From NCBI GenBank assembly GCA_031002005.1, contig CM061921.1, positions 123,472,597 through 123,536,596 of the forward strand: DNA of 64,000 bases, in the 5' to 3' direction. The position numbers and the translations under genes were made by a program. Position 1 is the stretch's first letter. Every line of letters begins with the position of its first letter. Below the pieces are notes generated by a model, which worked only from the letters and a program-made list of their open reading frames with translations, ran no database searches and had not been told where the DNA came from. This DNA comes from Vandiemenella viatica (taxonomy: Eukaryota; Arthropoda; Insecta; Orthoptera; Morabidae). Positions 47,080 through 58,849 of the stretch are shown here, piece by piece.

Positions 47080-47728
47080 AGGAACTGAATAATAAAATGA
47101 GCCCTGTAGGAATATTTTGTGATCTTGCAAAAGCATTTGACTGTGTAAATCATGAATTACTTTTGAAGAAAATGTAATACTATGGTATTTATGGAACCGC
47201 AGGTAAATGGTTTAAATCATACATGGAAAGTCGAATGCAAAACGTTTCCATTTTTGATCCTAAAATGAGTAAAGCTGCTTCATCGGACTGGGAGAAAATA
47301 TAAAACATGGAATTCCACAATGTTCTGCCCTAGGACCCCTCCTCTTCTTTTTGTACATCAATGACCTTCCTGGAAACTTATCTGACAGAAAAAGTTAATT
47401 TTATTTGCGGATGACAGTAACCTGACTGTGAGAAAAATACCAAACAGCAATCTAGTTTTTAATCTAAGTGAAGTACTTAGTGAAATAGCAAAATGGTTTA
47501 AGGCAAATTCATTGAAATTAAATTTTGAAAAAACACATTATATTAGGTTTAAAACAAAAAATTATGCACAGCCAGATTTACAAGTAAGCTATAAAAATAA
47601 CACAATACTAGAAACAAAGAGTATAAAATTCCTTGGTATTAAAATAGATGAGAAACTCTGTTGGCATGAACATATCACTTCACTACTGAAGAATTTAAGT
47701 AGTGCTACCTTTCCTTTTTTTTTCAATT
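47080..47728 (+). pseudogene. CR1-group LINE RT fragment
   Basis: On the plus strand, CDLAKAFDCVNHELLLKKM starts near 47128, then GKWFKSYMESRMQNVSIF near 47208. The GIPQGS block is frame-shifted near 47310, and FADDSNLTVRK near 47405 is partly covered by the frame 47428-47730. That frame continues with EIAKWFKANSLKLNFEKTHY, then KSIKFLGIKIDEKLCWHEHI. It matches the minus-strand copy at 60.2-60.4 kb almost residue for residue in the LNFEKTHY region, so both come from one family. It is cut off abruptly at 47728 in mid-domain. Confidence 0.8.
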
Positions 47729-47729
47729 A

Positions 47730-48520
47730 GTATCTTAAGTGTGAAATAACCATCTGCATATGATCTAACCTTCCGAAACCCATTTTGTTCTTCACCAAGG
47801 AGTGTTTCATCAAATTTTTGCAATTTTGATTTAATGATGCTGGAGTAAATTTTATAAACAGTATTGAGCAAGCTTATTCCTCTTTAGTTATTGGAATCTT
47901 TGACCTCGCCTTTTTTGTGAATTGGGATGCTTTGAATGTCCTGTCAATGAATTTAAAAAGTTCCATATGAATTCCATCCTCGCCGGGAGATCTGTTACTT
48001 TTACAGGTTTTCAGCACTGATTCTAACTCTTTATAGTGAATGTCATCTGAGCTGTTAGTCTCTGACTCTCGTATTTCCTCCGTTTCATTGTCTGTTTGAT
48101 TTTGGGTCCACAGCTCTTGGAAATATTTTAGCCATGTCTCTTTGTTTATTACTTGAATGTCTGAGTCACATCTTACTTCTCTGTTTAACTTTTTAATAAT
48201 TTTGAATGTTCTGGGTGATGGTCTTGTTAAATCTCTTTCTAGATTGTTAATGAAGCGGTCCCATTGTTATCTGTGCCTTTCTGAGATTCTCCTTTAACAG
48301 TGTCTCTTTTCCTCTTATGTTCAGTAAGTTCTTCTACTTTCTTTGTTGCTAAATATCTCATACAAGCATTTTATTATCTGCAATAACTCTCTTGATTTCT
48401 TCATTCCAGGCTCTTAATCCTTGTTTTCTATTCCAACGTTTCTTCATTCCTATACTCTCGTTTTCCGCTTCTTTAAGAAATTTGGTTATATTTTTCCGGC
48501 AAAGCGGAATTAAAATAAAA
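47730..48520 (-). pseudogene. LINE linker and RT N-terminal fragment
   Basis: The minus strand reads KKRWNRKQGLRAWNEEIKRV near 48440, KLNREVRCDSDIQVINKETW near 48170, LESVLKTCKSNRSPGEDGIH near 47990, and NKMGFGRLDHMQMV (a shifted GFR block) near 47790. These are the linker, the PG.DGI block and the start of the RT. The RT core with its catalytic residues is absent; the sequence meets the plus-strand CR1-type fragment at 47728. Confidence 0.7.
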
Positions 48521-48524
48521 AAAT

Positions 48525-50595
48525 TTGCTGTTGTTTAGTATTTAGAATTTCCTATTACAATACTAGCAATAGAAATAACACATTTATCTAAATTCTTTAT
48601 GAAAAATGTGTCACATATTCGGGTGTTGTCGGCAGTATTCATCTATGTAGCTGTTCTTTCCTATAAGAACGAAAGTTATTTATGAAAATAAATACTATTG
48701 TCTTGCAATAAATTTTGTCGTACCTACGCTAGTAACTATATTATGATATCGGTACATCTGTATATTAGATGTAACATGGCACCACATTCTGTAGAAACTA
48801 ATTGGCAAAGCGATTAGAATATCAACGCTTATTGCATATCTTTCTCAGTACGTGTTGCACATGTTGTACAATTTTGAGAATCAAAAATGTCATTAGAGCA
48901 TAGGAATTAAACATTAAAATTCGAGAACACAGTTACTTAAACAATTATTGTTGAAAATTTTCTGAAATGTAGTAAAGAAAAAAGATGGATTACTCTTCTT
49001 TCGATTTCGAATTGACGTTTAGGAAGGTACGGAGTATTCTTCAGAGGGAGATAAATGTTCATCTTCCCTGAATGAAACATAAATTGAAGAGACTTCATTG
49101 TTGAGTGTAATTTGTGATTTTAAAAGCCATCGTTTAACGAAACGAAATGCGGCAGCATTGTTTACAAAACGTTGGTGGATATAAAACGCTGCAAAGAAGA
49201 GATATGTGAGTAGCTGATCTATAAAGAACGCAACTTGAGTCGTATTTCTTCAGGGAAGCAGCAGAGCTTGAAACAGGCTGCGGGGCTGAGTTAATGGCAG
49301 GGAACAAATGGGCCAGCTAGTTACTGCAACTCCCACACACACACACACATTTTACCTTTGCAGATAATTAACCAGCAGTTTTTTTCTAATGAAATATTAA
49401 ATTAACATTAGCGTTAATTCTTTTTAATACTAACAACTGAAATCTCCAATATTTTTTCAAGGAATAAATAAATCATTATTATTTTCAGCTTTATTCCAGA
49501 AATGTAAATTTTATGGTTCCAACTAGTTTGTCATGATTGCAAAATATTTTGTTCACTAATATTACTGTTCAAATTATCAGAAATTTGTGTACGTAGATTT
49601 CCATTATTCCCTCCATTTGAAGCTTCTTGATCTGGTACTACCGTTTCCACCTTATAAATCATTCCTTGACAACATTTCCTTCACTAATTTTCTAAAAACA
49701 GGGAAATTTCTATGAAATTTATTTTTAACATATGCACTTTCACTTGTTGTTTCAATTATTGTATTAATTAAATACTATTACTTGGTTGGTCTTCTAAAAT
49801 ATCTCAGCGACGAGGTTCTTGAATAATAATTACTTGAAGATTAGCATCAATGCACTGTTTTCAAACATTATGATTTTAGCAAGGCACACGCAATAACTTT
49901 AAAATGAATACAGTTAATTCAAAACTTTCTAAATACAACTTCACACATAATATATATTTTCTAATTATTAAAAGTGAGCCTAAATTCGGCATCCATCACT
50001 GGTGCACTTGAAAATAGTTTTAAAAGAAATATTAAGTAATAAAAACAAGTATTGATTTCCACAGCACTCGATTACTATATGCACAACTATTTGCATCGTG
50101 ATTTAATCATACTGTGATAGTTTTGATCGAATAATCCTTCATCTTTTACCATATATATTTAAAATTAAATTAAACTTGTTAACTGATAGTAAAGGGGGTT
50201 ACCCCATACTGGTATCTATAGTAATCGCATAGAAATTTTAGTGGAAGGTAGAGTTGAATTAAATCCATAGTATTATTTTAAGTTATCTACTGCGCTTTCA
50301 TACACACAGTTGACATATATGTCCATTATACAACATTTTATGAAATGGAAGCTATTCTTAGTTATTCCCTTTATTCATACCATCTTTCAAAACATGATTT
50401 AATTACATCAGTCATAATCATATTCATTCGTTACCTTAAAAAAAATTCTATAAAATCCATGTAATCGCAACACTTATTCCGTAAATTCAGTCATATGACC
50501 AATATTTACAAACAATTTTTCGTCACATTCTTACAATAACCACTTACACCACCGTTTATGAAAATTGTATCACTCATAAGGAATGGTCTGTCTTC
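48525..50595. other. unassigned AT-rich DNA
   Basis: No coding or repeat signal except a short CA microsatellite at 49330-49348. A/T-rich throughout. Confidence 0.4.
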
Positions 50596-51091
50596 TTCCA
50601 AAATGGATGTGCAGAACAGTGGAACCCTAATATGGGCGTGCACGTAGGCACAGCAGCTCCCTCATTTGTGCGACACAGGTCATCGTTAAGCCAAGGAAAC
50701 GTGCAAGCAGGCGCCGGTATGCCTCGTCATAATGAGTTCGAACGTGACAGAATGATTGGTATCCCCGGCAATAGGCTTGTCGTACAAATCACACTGCTGT
50801 GACAGTAATGGGATAAGAGGGAGCCGTACACAGCAACGTCAGAGTAACACCGTCGACAAGCGGGCCACTGACCAATCAGCAACGCCTCACACTATGGGCG
50901 CGTACACACCGGTTATATGGCAAAAGCGCTCAGTGGCAAAAGCGCTCTACCGAGGGTAGGTATAACCACCCACCCTCGCCTACCTGCAGTAGATAATTCC
51001 AAGAAAAATTCTTCCCTGAATATCTAGCACAGCTCATCTGTTTAGGCTCTTATTACTTTCGTATCATTGGTACAGTGAAGTTTATTGGCAG

Positions 51092-51129
51092 CAGTGCCAC
51101 TTGTGCTATACAGTGCCACTTGTGCTATA
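51092..51129 (+). repeat. 19-bp tandem duplication upstream of the transposase
   Basis: CAGTGCCACTTGTGCTATA occurs twice in direct succession (51092-51110, 51111-51129), 36 bp before the transposase ATG. Both copies are identical. Confidence 0.95.
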
Positions 51130-51164
51130 CAGATCAACTGTGAAAGTATTTCTAGTTTGTCGTC

Positions 51165-52560
51165 ATGGAAGTGCTAACAACTAATAAGGGTAAATCTGCC
51201 TTGCATTATGAAGGTTATTCGTATCGGAAATACAAAAGTATAAAGATGGGCTAACGGTATGGCGGTGTCAGAAGGAAAGGACGAAAAGTTGTCGTGGAAC
51301 GCTCAAAATGAAAAATTGGGAAGTTTTATGTGCAACTGAACATTCATACGAAGCAGCGGACACAGTTCGCTTGGAAGTTGCTAAAAGAATGAATCATGCG
51401 AAGAAGAAGGCCCGCGAAGAAGACACGCCCGTTTCTAAAATTTACACAGAAGAACTGGGAGACTTACACAGTAAAGGCTACGAATATGTAGCCAAATTGC
51501 CCCACCAGGTGACTGTCAAGAGAATCTTATTTCGATAGAGAAGCAAAACTCGTGGGAACGGAAAGGAACCGAAGAGCCTAGACGAAGTAGTAGTCTTAGA
51601 TAATGATATGCTTCAGATGAAAGATGGTTCAAGTTTCCTTTTGACAGATGACAGCTCAGGAGAGATAATGATAATTCTTTGGGGACAGAAGGGAAGGGAG
51701 ACAGCAAGATTTCTTTATGGATGGTACATTTAAAAGTTGTAGTAAATATTTGGCTCAAATTTATAGTATCCATGCTGATTACGGAAGCTCCAAGGAAGAA
51801 ACTAATGTGTATCCAGTAGCGTCTTCCCTGTTGCCAAACAAAAAGGAAGCGACTTATATTAGTTTATTTCGCCATATTTTACATATAGTTCCAGAATGGA
51901 AGCCAAGAAATATTAACATTGATTTTGAGGGAAGTGCAATATCCACACTTGGAGAAGTTTTTCCAACCGTTGAAGTTAATGGTTGTTACTTCCACATGAA
52001 GAAATGTCTGTGGAGGAAATGGCAGGAAATTGGATTGACCCGTGAGTATCGGGAAAATGAAGAAATTAGACTGCATGTTAGGATGTGTGCTGCGCTAGCA
52101 TTCCTCAAAACTGAAGACATCTTAGACGGCTGGCTCGAGATATATTCGGAGGCTACAGAAAATCAGAAAATGTCTCAGTTTTTTGATTATTTCGTTGAAC
52201 AATGGTTGGAGAATTAAGAAATTCCTCATAAACTGTGGACTTGTTACGGTAGGCGTCACCGCATTACGAACGTTGTCGAAGGTTGGAACAACAAAATCAA
52301 CAATCTTCTCGGGCGACCAAATCCCAAGATCAAAGAAGTGCTAATGGGTTTAAAGAGTGAAGATCAAAATTCAGCTTGTATGTACATGAGAACGGAGATC
52401 AATCTTGCTGGGAAAAAGAGGAAAAACTCCTATATTAAATTAGATGAATGTTTGGAAAAAACTGTAAAAAAAGTATGAGGAAAACGGTGATATTAGGTCT
52501 TGTTTGAAAGCGATATCATACTTACAAACGCTGGGCTAGACCTGCCTTCTTAACACACAA
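51165..52560 (+). pseudogene. FLYWCH-MULE transposase, lightly damaged
   Basis: The ATG at 51165 opens a FLYWCH zinc finger: EGYSYRKYK, then, after a 1-nt shift near 51236, VWRCQKERTKSC and ATEHSYE supply the Cys-Cys-His ligands. A conserved linker follows (KKAREEDTPVSKIYTEEL). A TAG stops the frame at 51536, and a second shift near 51705 returns it to the original frame. The transposase core begins MDGTFKSCSKYLAQIYSIHA (first catalytic Asp), then NINIDFEGSAISTL (second Asp) and VNGCYFHMKK. A TAA at 52215 interrupts WLEN-EIP, and the same frame continues with NVVEGWNNKINNLLGRP (probable catalytic Glu region). A last shift lies near 52480. An AATAAA signal is at 52578-52583. With so few lesions, inactivation looks fairly recent. 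Confidence 0.9.
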
Positions 52561-52803
52561 AAAATGAAAATAATGTAAATAAAGAGACAGTGTAAATATG
52601 CAAATAAATAAATACTGACGAAGCTTAATTCAAGCTGATTTTAAACACACCTTAAACGATTGTGTGCTACGTGCATTTCAGTCACCAAGCCAGTCCAAAG
52701 CCTGGAAAAAGTATGTTGGAAATCAGTTATTAAAATTAGTTATTAAGTATTAGAAATTTACTGAATTACTACTGGAAAATGTATGACTTCATGAACCCTT
52801 TAG

Positions 52804-52820
52804 GCTAGACGCAGTCTAGC
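52804..52820. other. short hairpin in the MULE 3' noncoding region
   Basis: GCTAGAC, a 3-bp loop GCA, then GTCTAGC form a perfect 7-bp inverted repeat inside the MULE downstream of the transposase. Its role is unknown. Confidence 0.6.
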
Positions 52821-53401
52821 GATTTTCTGTAGCTGCGATAGAAAAATAGGTCGCAAAAAATGTTAGTGCGCACACTTGCGACTAATTAGTCACAACAAAT
52901 GATGACAGATTGCATTGTCGAGATATGAATCGTCTCTATGTAGTTAGCTTCAAAAAATATACTTAAAAATAACTATACTGAGCATATCTTGTTACTGGTC
53001 AAAAGTTACTTAAACGAAATAAATAAATATTGTATTACCAGCTACTGATTAGCTGTTAGCTATTTTACTGCTAAACGGTGATGGGTCGATATTTTTGAAT
53101 ACTCTGAACTAAAAATAGTAAATAAATACAATTTATTCCGTATTTACATGGCAGATTGGCAATTTTTGAATCTCTCAAATCAGTTTTTGATATTTGTGTT
53201 GCTTGAAAAATTGGTCTTTAATCGCCCGGCAATAAATCCCAAGTGCTCACGTAGCCTTAGAGGCCATCAGGGCTTCACTGTGCGTTTCTTCTGGCGACAC
53301 CGTCATTCCAGGAAGGTAGGGGATTACAGACCGTCCTTCCAGGAAGGCGACCCTTGAGCGCTTATGTCACCTGAGCGCTTATATCGGTCACCGTACACAC
53401 C

Positions 53402-53640
53402 AGACAGAGGCTAGGCGAGCGTACCTGCGTGTACGTGTAGCTGAGGCGCGGCAAACAGCTGCCGAACGACCGAGGCGGTACGAACACCATCCGTCCCGAG
53501 TCGGTACTTCAAAGAGAATTCGCGGGTGCGCCGCATGCTATGTAGACGGATACTTGCAGTCGTGCGTCTGCCTCCCTCGTTCACGCTGCCACGTAGGCAC
53601 TCTATCATCGTTTAAACACACTGTTCGTTGGAATTAAATA
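53402..53640. other. CpG-rich segment right of the MULE
   Basis: The DNA just outside the MULE is GC- and CpG-rich, as is the DNA left of it (50600-50900, which holds a GACCAATCAG CCAAT-type box near 50870). With the MULE removed the two would be contiguous. Whether this is a transposon terminus or a host promoter cannot be decided from the window. The minus-strand frame 53608-53411 is GC-driven and unrecognised. Confidence 0.4.
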
Positions 53641-54394
53641 AAGCCATTATATTTTAGTTAAGGAGTTTTTCGTAATTGTTTCGTTTTGTTTTACTTTAAT
53701 CATGAGGTGGGACAACTAAAAGGTGCTCTCTTTTATTAAAGATTATGCAAGATGACCCATATTGTGGAAGAAGGACGATAAACTTTATCATAATGCGATA
53801 AAAAGGAGGATGCTTGGCTCGAAATATTGGAGAAAATACAGACTTTTTTTAAAATTAAAACATTGATATATTACGACGAAACACAACATTCGTCTTCTCA
53901 AAATATGGAACTTAACAACGAATCACTAATTGCAGTGTCACAGAATGTCTAGCACTCTTCTGGAAACTACAACACTTCCAACGAGAAACGGCATTGTTCT
54001 ACATTTTTACCATTGTAAAATATTTATATAGATCTGCTTACTTCTGGTATAATTATTGAAATCAGCTGCTTCGATACGTTGAAAATATATTGTAAACTAA
54101 TAAATGAATCCCAGTTACCAAGTATCTCTGTGTTACGGCTAACCTTTCTTCAGCGGTTACTGCTTCTCGAAAATTTGTACCTTTTTTTCTAATTGGTTTT
54201 GGGTTTCCTGACCATACAGCCAACCTATGTATACATTTTTGCATTGTGGATTTGCAGATATAGTACTAATACTAAGCAGAGTTAAATTTGAAACATGACA
54301 TATACAATTACAGAGTATGAATACATATAACAGGTGCCATATCGTACTCCCTTTGACAAGATTCACATATAAAATTACACATATATATATATAA

Positions 54395-55200
54395 CTACAC
54401 AAACCAATTTCCTTGTCCCATATTAAAATTAATAAAAGAAAGAACAATATACAGCATAACCTCAGAAACATATCTATATTGTAATTCCCATAGTGTGGTG
54501 ACCCTGGTTGGGCCCACGTAACCCAGGTCGCGTAGTTTCTTGAGAAGCTTCTCTGTTGCTGCTCTTCTCATCGGGCATCCTAAAAACATATGGTTGGTGT
54601 CCTCTACCTCTCCACACTCACAATATGGCGTCTCTTGGGCTCCAATGCGGTGTGTTTCTTGAAGGTTCCATGGTTGGCTTTCAGGTGCATAATTGTTAAA
54701 TAAAATTTTCTGGTTACCCTTCATTTTTTATGCCTATGTGATTTAGGTATATGCGGGTGGATTTCCCTGTAATGAATTCCTTTGTACTCAGCTGTACGTG
54801 CCCACTATTCTTCTAGATCTCAGTGCTTCTTTGAATTTTTTCAGGTGGTTCGACGCAGGTATCTTGTGCGGGCATCTTACTCCGTCCGTGATAGCTTTCT
54901 TGGCTAGGTTGTCTGCCGTTACGTTTCCTCGCATACCACAGTGGCCTTTAACCCATACTAATGTTACTTCTTTCTCCCTGCTTTGTAGCTTATCTACTTC
55001 TTTCATTATATCATAGACTAGTTGGTTGTTGTGACGCCGGGCTATGTGGTTCTTCAGTATCATTACTGCTGAACGAGAGTTCGTTAGTATAATTAATAAC
55101 CTTTTCTTCTCTACTTCCTCCCGCATATTTTAAGACTTCCAGGATTACTGTAAGATCAGCTGTCAAATTTGTACCATTCTTAGAAATTTTCTTCCGAATC
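54395..55200 (-). pseudogene. LINE ORF2 RNase H and C-terminal fragment
   Basis: The minus strand carries an RNase H domain of the type fused to jockey, R1 or I-clade RTs. LTADLTVILEVLKYA is near 55170. ILTNSRSAVMILKN follows, where the usual TDSRSA has Asp changed to Asn. Next are VTLVWVKGHCGMRGNVTADN and LAKKAI, with the final catalytic Asp kept. After stops near 54791 and 54750 the same frame continues as ETHRIGAQETPYCECGEVED and TNHMFLGCPM, the Cys-Cys-His-Cys cluster found at the C-terminus of such proteins. No frameshift separates the two parts. The RT itself is missing, so it is 5'-truncated. Confidence 0.85.
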
Positions 55201-55374
55201 GACTTTAGTGAAATTATATACAGTGGATGACATTTTTTGAAAAGCTACTGCCTTCTTCTTCCAACATACTGATTAAAAATAATTTACCACTAGTGAGCAT
55301 TCCATTCCAATAAATTCTAGCTGTCTATCACCTCTTTAATTAATCTAGCAATCTCTCTAGCCACAGCTAAATTG

Positions 55375-55760
55375 TCACCGCGGTCCATATCCACTCTGTA
55401 ACTTAACTCTGCCAACTCGTCGGAAAAAACGGATGCACGGATACCTGTTTCGTTCGATGCCTCGGCGAACTGCGTTCGTGATACCAAAGTGTACATACAT
55501 TCCGCCTCGCCTCGCCTCGGTCGCGTTCGAATGTTGCCTCGTACTGATGTGTACCCGCCTTAAAAGGAACGATACCGTGGCGAGCACAATCGGGCAGTCG
55601 GCTTAGCGGACAAACGCCAGTAGGGATGGTTTGGTGCGCGATCCCACCTTCACAATGCATGGTGGATACCTCGGGAGGTAGTTTGTTCCCAGCAGCATAT
55701 CCAGACTCTCTTTGATTCGATGCTTTGTTGTACAGATGCTTTAATCGCAACACATGTCGG
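55375..55760 (-). other. CpG-rich segment with short open frame
   Basis: A minus-strand frame at 55753-55403 (116 residues) and an overlapping one at 55587-55375 are open mainly because the DNA is GC-rich. No domain was recognised. ATGGACCGCGGTGACAATTT on the minus strand near 55390 begins a helical-looking stretch (DNLAVAREIARLIKEVID) that could be the N-terminus of a transposon protein. The right end of the candidate Harbinger-type element lies at 55559. Confidence 0.3.
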
Positions 55761-55764
55761 CTTC

Positions 55765-57390
55765 ACTCCGTACTGAAGTGCATGTAAAGCTCTGTAATTA
55801 TAATCATTTTTGTATTTCTATGTCCATGTGGAATAACTTTTATTGTAATATCACGTCCCCTTGTGGATCTTGCAATTTTCACAAACAGCAGTGTATTTTC
55901 CACAGTCATACAATAGTTTTAAATGATTACCCCTTATTTTTTTAATGTTGTCTCTTTATTAGATTACTTAAACCAAATCAAGTACTACTTTAATGGAACA
56001 GCCTAAAATTATTGTGCGAGTTCTTGTAAACTTCACGGAACATGGTGGGTGAGCTGTGACACCCGTACCTCGCTTCATCTAGATTTTCGTTTTCAGTGGT
56101 TTCCTCAAATCACTCCAGGCGATTGCCGAGATGGTACCCTACATAATAGTGTAAACAATCGGTTACTATTAAAAACAGCGCAAAAGTACATGTAACTAAA
56201 TGGCAATATTCTTAGATCAAATTATAATAAATTCACAAGCTTTCGACATTTCTTTCGACAGAGTAAATAATCCCAATATGTCAAAAACACGTTCAGCACA
56301 ACAAAAACATATGAATGTCCTTAATTAAACTGTCAGCTATAGAAATCTGTCGCAGTTTCACAGAACAAAATACTACACACATACGCATAAATTGCACGAT
56401 AAATGAATAATTTTTGTTTATTACGCACAAATTTAATTATCTTAGGGATGGATAAAGAATGGGAATCCAGGTCATAGTGATATGACAATAATTCCTAATT
56501 TTTGCTAGTTTTCATAAAAGTAGCCTAACTATTTAAAAAAATCGAAAATAAAATGGAAGAATCTAAAAAATTCATAATACGTCCTTTCTTTTCTGGAAAA
56601 TAATAATAACACCCATACCATGGAATTGATTCACAAATGTAAAATATCCCTCATATTCTTAAAACAGCCAATTATTTACACCACTCGTACTATATTAAGG
56701 AATTATTACCATAATTTCATTATGAATGACTTAATTACCCATTACTTATCATATCACATTATTCACCGTCATATGCAAATTAAAAATTTGGATGAATCAA
56801 GTGAAAATTGATCAAAATCACTTAAAATATAACTGAATAATATTTGTAGGAGAGTGATGGATGGAATACTTTGCTTTTTACAGTAAACTTGGTTATAAGT
56901 TTAATTAATTAACAGTTATCTATGGGAAAAAAATATGAGAATAAAATTCTTTGTGCACAAGGTACATCTATAGATACAAGGGATCCAAACAAACACAAAG
57001 AAAACTTATTAGCTAGATGTTACACAATCTAAAAACTCGCCAGTTCAATGTGACCCAGGGAATTAACCGTGTAACCTTTTCAGCCGTCCGTAATGCTTTG
57101 TTTTTCATGCATGTTGACTTTCTCCTTGCTTTGGCTAGAACATATGTTGTCAGTGAGTTTTGGCCACGTTAAACTTACGCAAAAAACGAAGAAAAAAACA
57201 TCGTTGAAATATGGTGTGTTAGAGGTAGGCCGTCTGCGCGGGATGCCAACAACTCAGGTGTCACTTACAGATTACCAATTTCCGCGGTGTAAAAGATCTT
57301 TTCTAACGTAATAGCACTATACTAGTTAGTTTCTGACGAAATAACTCAATTGGTTTTCTTCACATTGTATTCATTTCTAACTGCGCTTAA
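55765..57390. other. unassigned AT-rich DNA with SINE B trace
   Basis: Apart from the SINE B trace at 56041-56150, no feature was recognised in this A/T-rich stretch. Confidence 0.35.
56041..56150 (+). mobile_element. SINE family B-like fragment with a possible head
   Basis: CAGTGGTTTCCTCAAATCAC and CCAGGCGATTGCCGAGATGG, then TACCCTACATAATAG match the family B centre (GATGGTTCCTCACAATAGCC). Upstream, CATGGTGGGTGAGCTGTGAC resembles the family A head, which may be the head missing from the other B copies. The 3' half is absent. Confidence 0.5.
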
Positions 57391-57723
57391 AGCTTCAACA
57401 AGGAGTGATATCCCCAACCATCTGCACAACATGAACCGAGTGAGATGATCGCAATCTGGTTCGGCCAATAGTCGGCACCTATTACTGATTTCTGCTTACG
57501 GACTTTATGATGCAATCTTTTATGTTCTCTTCTGTGGATAGAGAATGTTACCCATAAATACCTGTTTGGACATTTTGATCCTTTGGCCTCCATCTTATTT
57601 TCTGACTGTGTTCTTGAATTGCTACGTCTGTTTTGGGTCCGGGTTGTCAGTGAGTTTGTTTAAATTGTTGTGCAACATCCTCATGTCAAAGTTTTGTTGT
57701 TGCCGTTCGCTTATTTTTTTTTT

Positions 57724-58110
57724 TTATTTATTTCCGTGCTGATCAATTCTGGTTTTGTTTTGTTGTTCCAGATTTTGTATTTTTGTTAGTTTTTCAAACA
57801 GTGATTGAATTGCTGAAATGATATGTACCGGTGAAAAATCTCCACCAAATTGTTGTGGTGTCCCATCTCTGACTGGTGCGACTAGTGTATTTTGTGTTTC
57901 TTTGTCTTGCAGTGTTATCAGCCCTGGATGTTGTGTTGTATTGTTTACAAATTTTACCATCATGGTTTTGAAATTTATTTCCTCTGAAACTTTGTAGGCG
58001 CAGTGCAAAATTGCACGATTTAATCTTCGCTTTCTTCACTTAAACCTACTCTTATTGTATCTTCACATACTCCCAATGTAACTTCCAAATTTAAACTACC
58101 TTCTCCGTAC
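57724..58110 (-). other. unrecognised minus-strand coding-like region
   Basis: The minus strand reads MYGEGSLNLEVTLGVCEDTI then RVGLSEESED and a stop (near 58110-58030). After a frame change, the open frame 58008-57724 contains MMVKFVNNTTQHPGLITLQD, then LFEKLTKIQNLEQQNKTRID, a short coiled coil. Composition is protein-like, but no domain is recognised. It could be a retroelement ORF1 or a decayed host exon. Confidence 0.3.
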
Positions 58111-58369
58111 ATTTTAACGCCACCTTAGTGTTGATTTTGGCACCCTGTATTGTTTATATTGTTTTTACTATTTAACCTAGCATAGGAATAATATACACTA
58201 ATTTAAGAACACAAAAATTTTATAATACCTTTTACTAATATCAGGCGAATTAAACAATGACCATAAATTCCCCCAGATACCAAAATCATACATCCCTCTT
58301 CAAAATAATATTATAAAATTAACTTTATATTCTTCTAGATAGTGATACCCCGAACCAAGATACCAATGA

Positions 58370-58577
58370 AAAAATCCGAAATCACCACATCAACACAATC
58401 ACGGAAAACAAAATTTAAGCGTAATGTGAACATTTCAAGTAGATGTCATACATTATCAACAAAAAACCACAGAAAAAAATTGAAATCACCACTTCAACAC
58501 AAAAACCGAAAACACAAATTAATCACAATATGAACAACAATGAGATATCACACATCATAAACACCAGCGAAAAACAT
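58370..58577 (+). repeat. two-unit tandem duplication, 104-bp period
   Basis: GAAATCACCACATCAACACA at 58378 and GAAATCACCACTTCAACACA at 58482 begin corresponding blocks. GTCATACATTATCAACAAAA and the matching ATCACACATCATAAACACCA follow 104 bp apart. The units have diverged moderately. Confidence 0.75.
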
Positions 58578-58849
58578 TTTGCCATGTCAACAATTTATCA
58601 AACACACGCAACTATGTATAAACACATTTCATAAACATGAAAAAAAATATATTTTTCAGCCCCACATCAATCAGCTGAAATAAAATCAGTCTTGCACTGT
58701 TATTGACTTAGTTTCTGCATACATAAATATGCACAACATTAATTATCACGAAATTTTTTTGTGTTCATTCCTTTTTGGAATGAAAAAGATGGTATATAAA
58801 TATTGTAAATACATCAATTAATAAGAAATTCTATTTCAACTGGCCCTTT

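Larger units (their letters stand above)
50902..53401 (+). mobile_element. complete MULE element with 9-bp target duplication
   Basis: The element proper is 50911-53392 (2,482 bp). GTACACACC stands directly outside both ends (50902-50910 and 53393-53401), a perfect 9-bp duplication, the length typical of Mutator-like elements. The ends are inverted: the left reads GGTTATATGG and on to AAAAGCGCTCAGTGGC; the right, reversed, reads GGTGACCGATATAAGCGCTC. Each terminal repeat contains two copies of an AAGCGCTC word (left 50922-50932 and 50938-50948; right 53355-53364 and 53372-53381). The interior encodes a FLYWCH-MULE transposase. Confidence 0.9.
50897..55559. mobile_element. candidate Harbinger-type element with nested insertions
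   Basis: The left end is GGCGCGTACACACC, which continues after the nested MULE as AGACAGAGGCTAGGC (53402 on). The right end, read inward from 55559 on the minus strand, is GGCGGGTACACATCAGTACG then AGGC. The first 27 bp or so agree with about one mismatch in five. Similar ends occur at 40865 beside a MADF gene. Both inner flanks (53402-53625 and 55375-55550) are GC- and CpG-rich, as promoter-like transposon ends can be. No matching 3-bp target duplication was found, so the two ends could belong to different copies. Confidence 0.4.

Noticed and set aside
49330..49348. CA microsatellite
   Set aside because: Short and ordinary; no sign of function.
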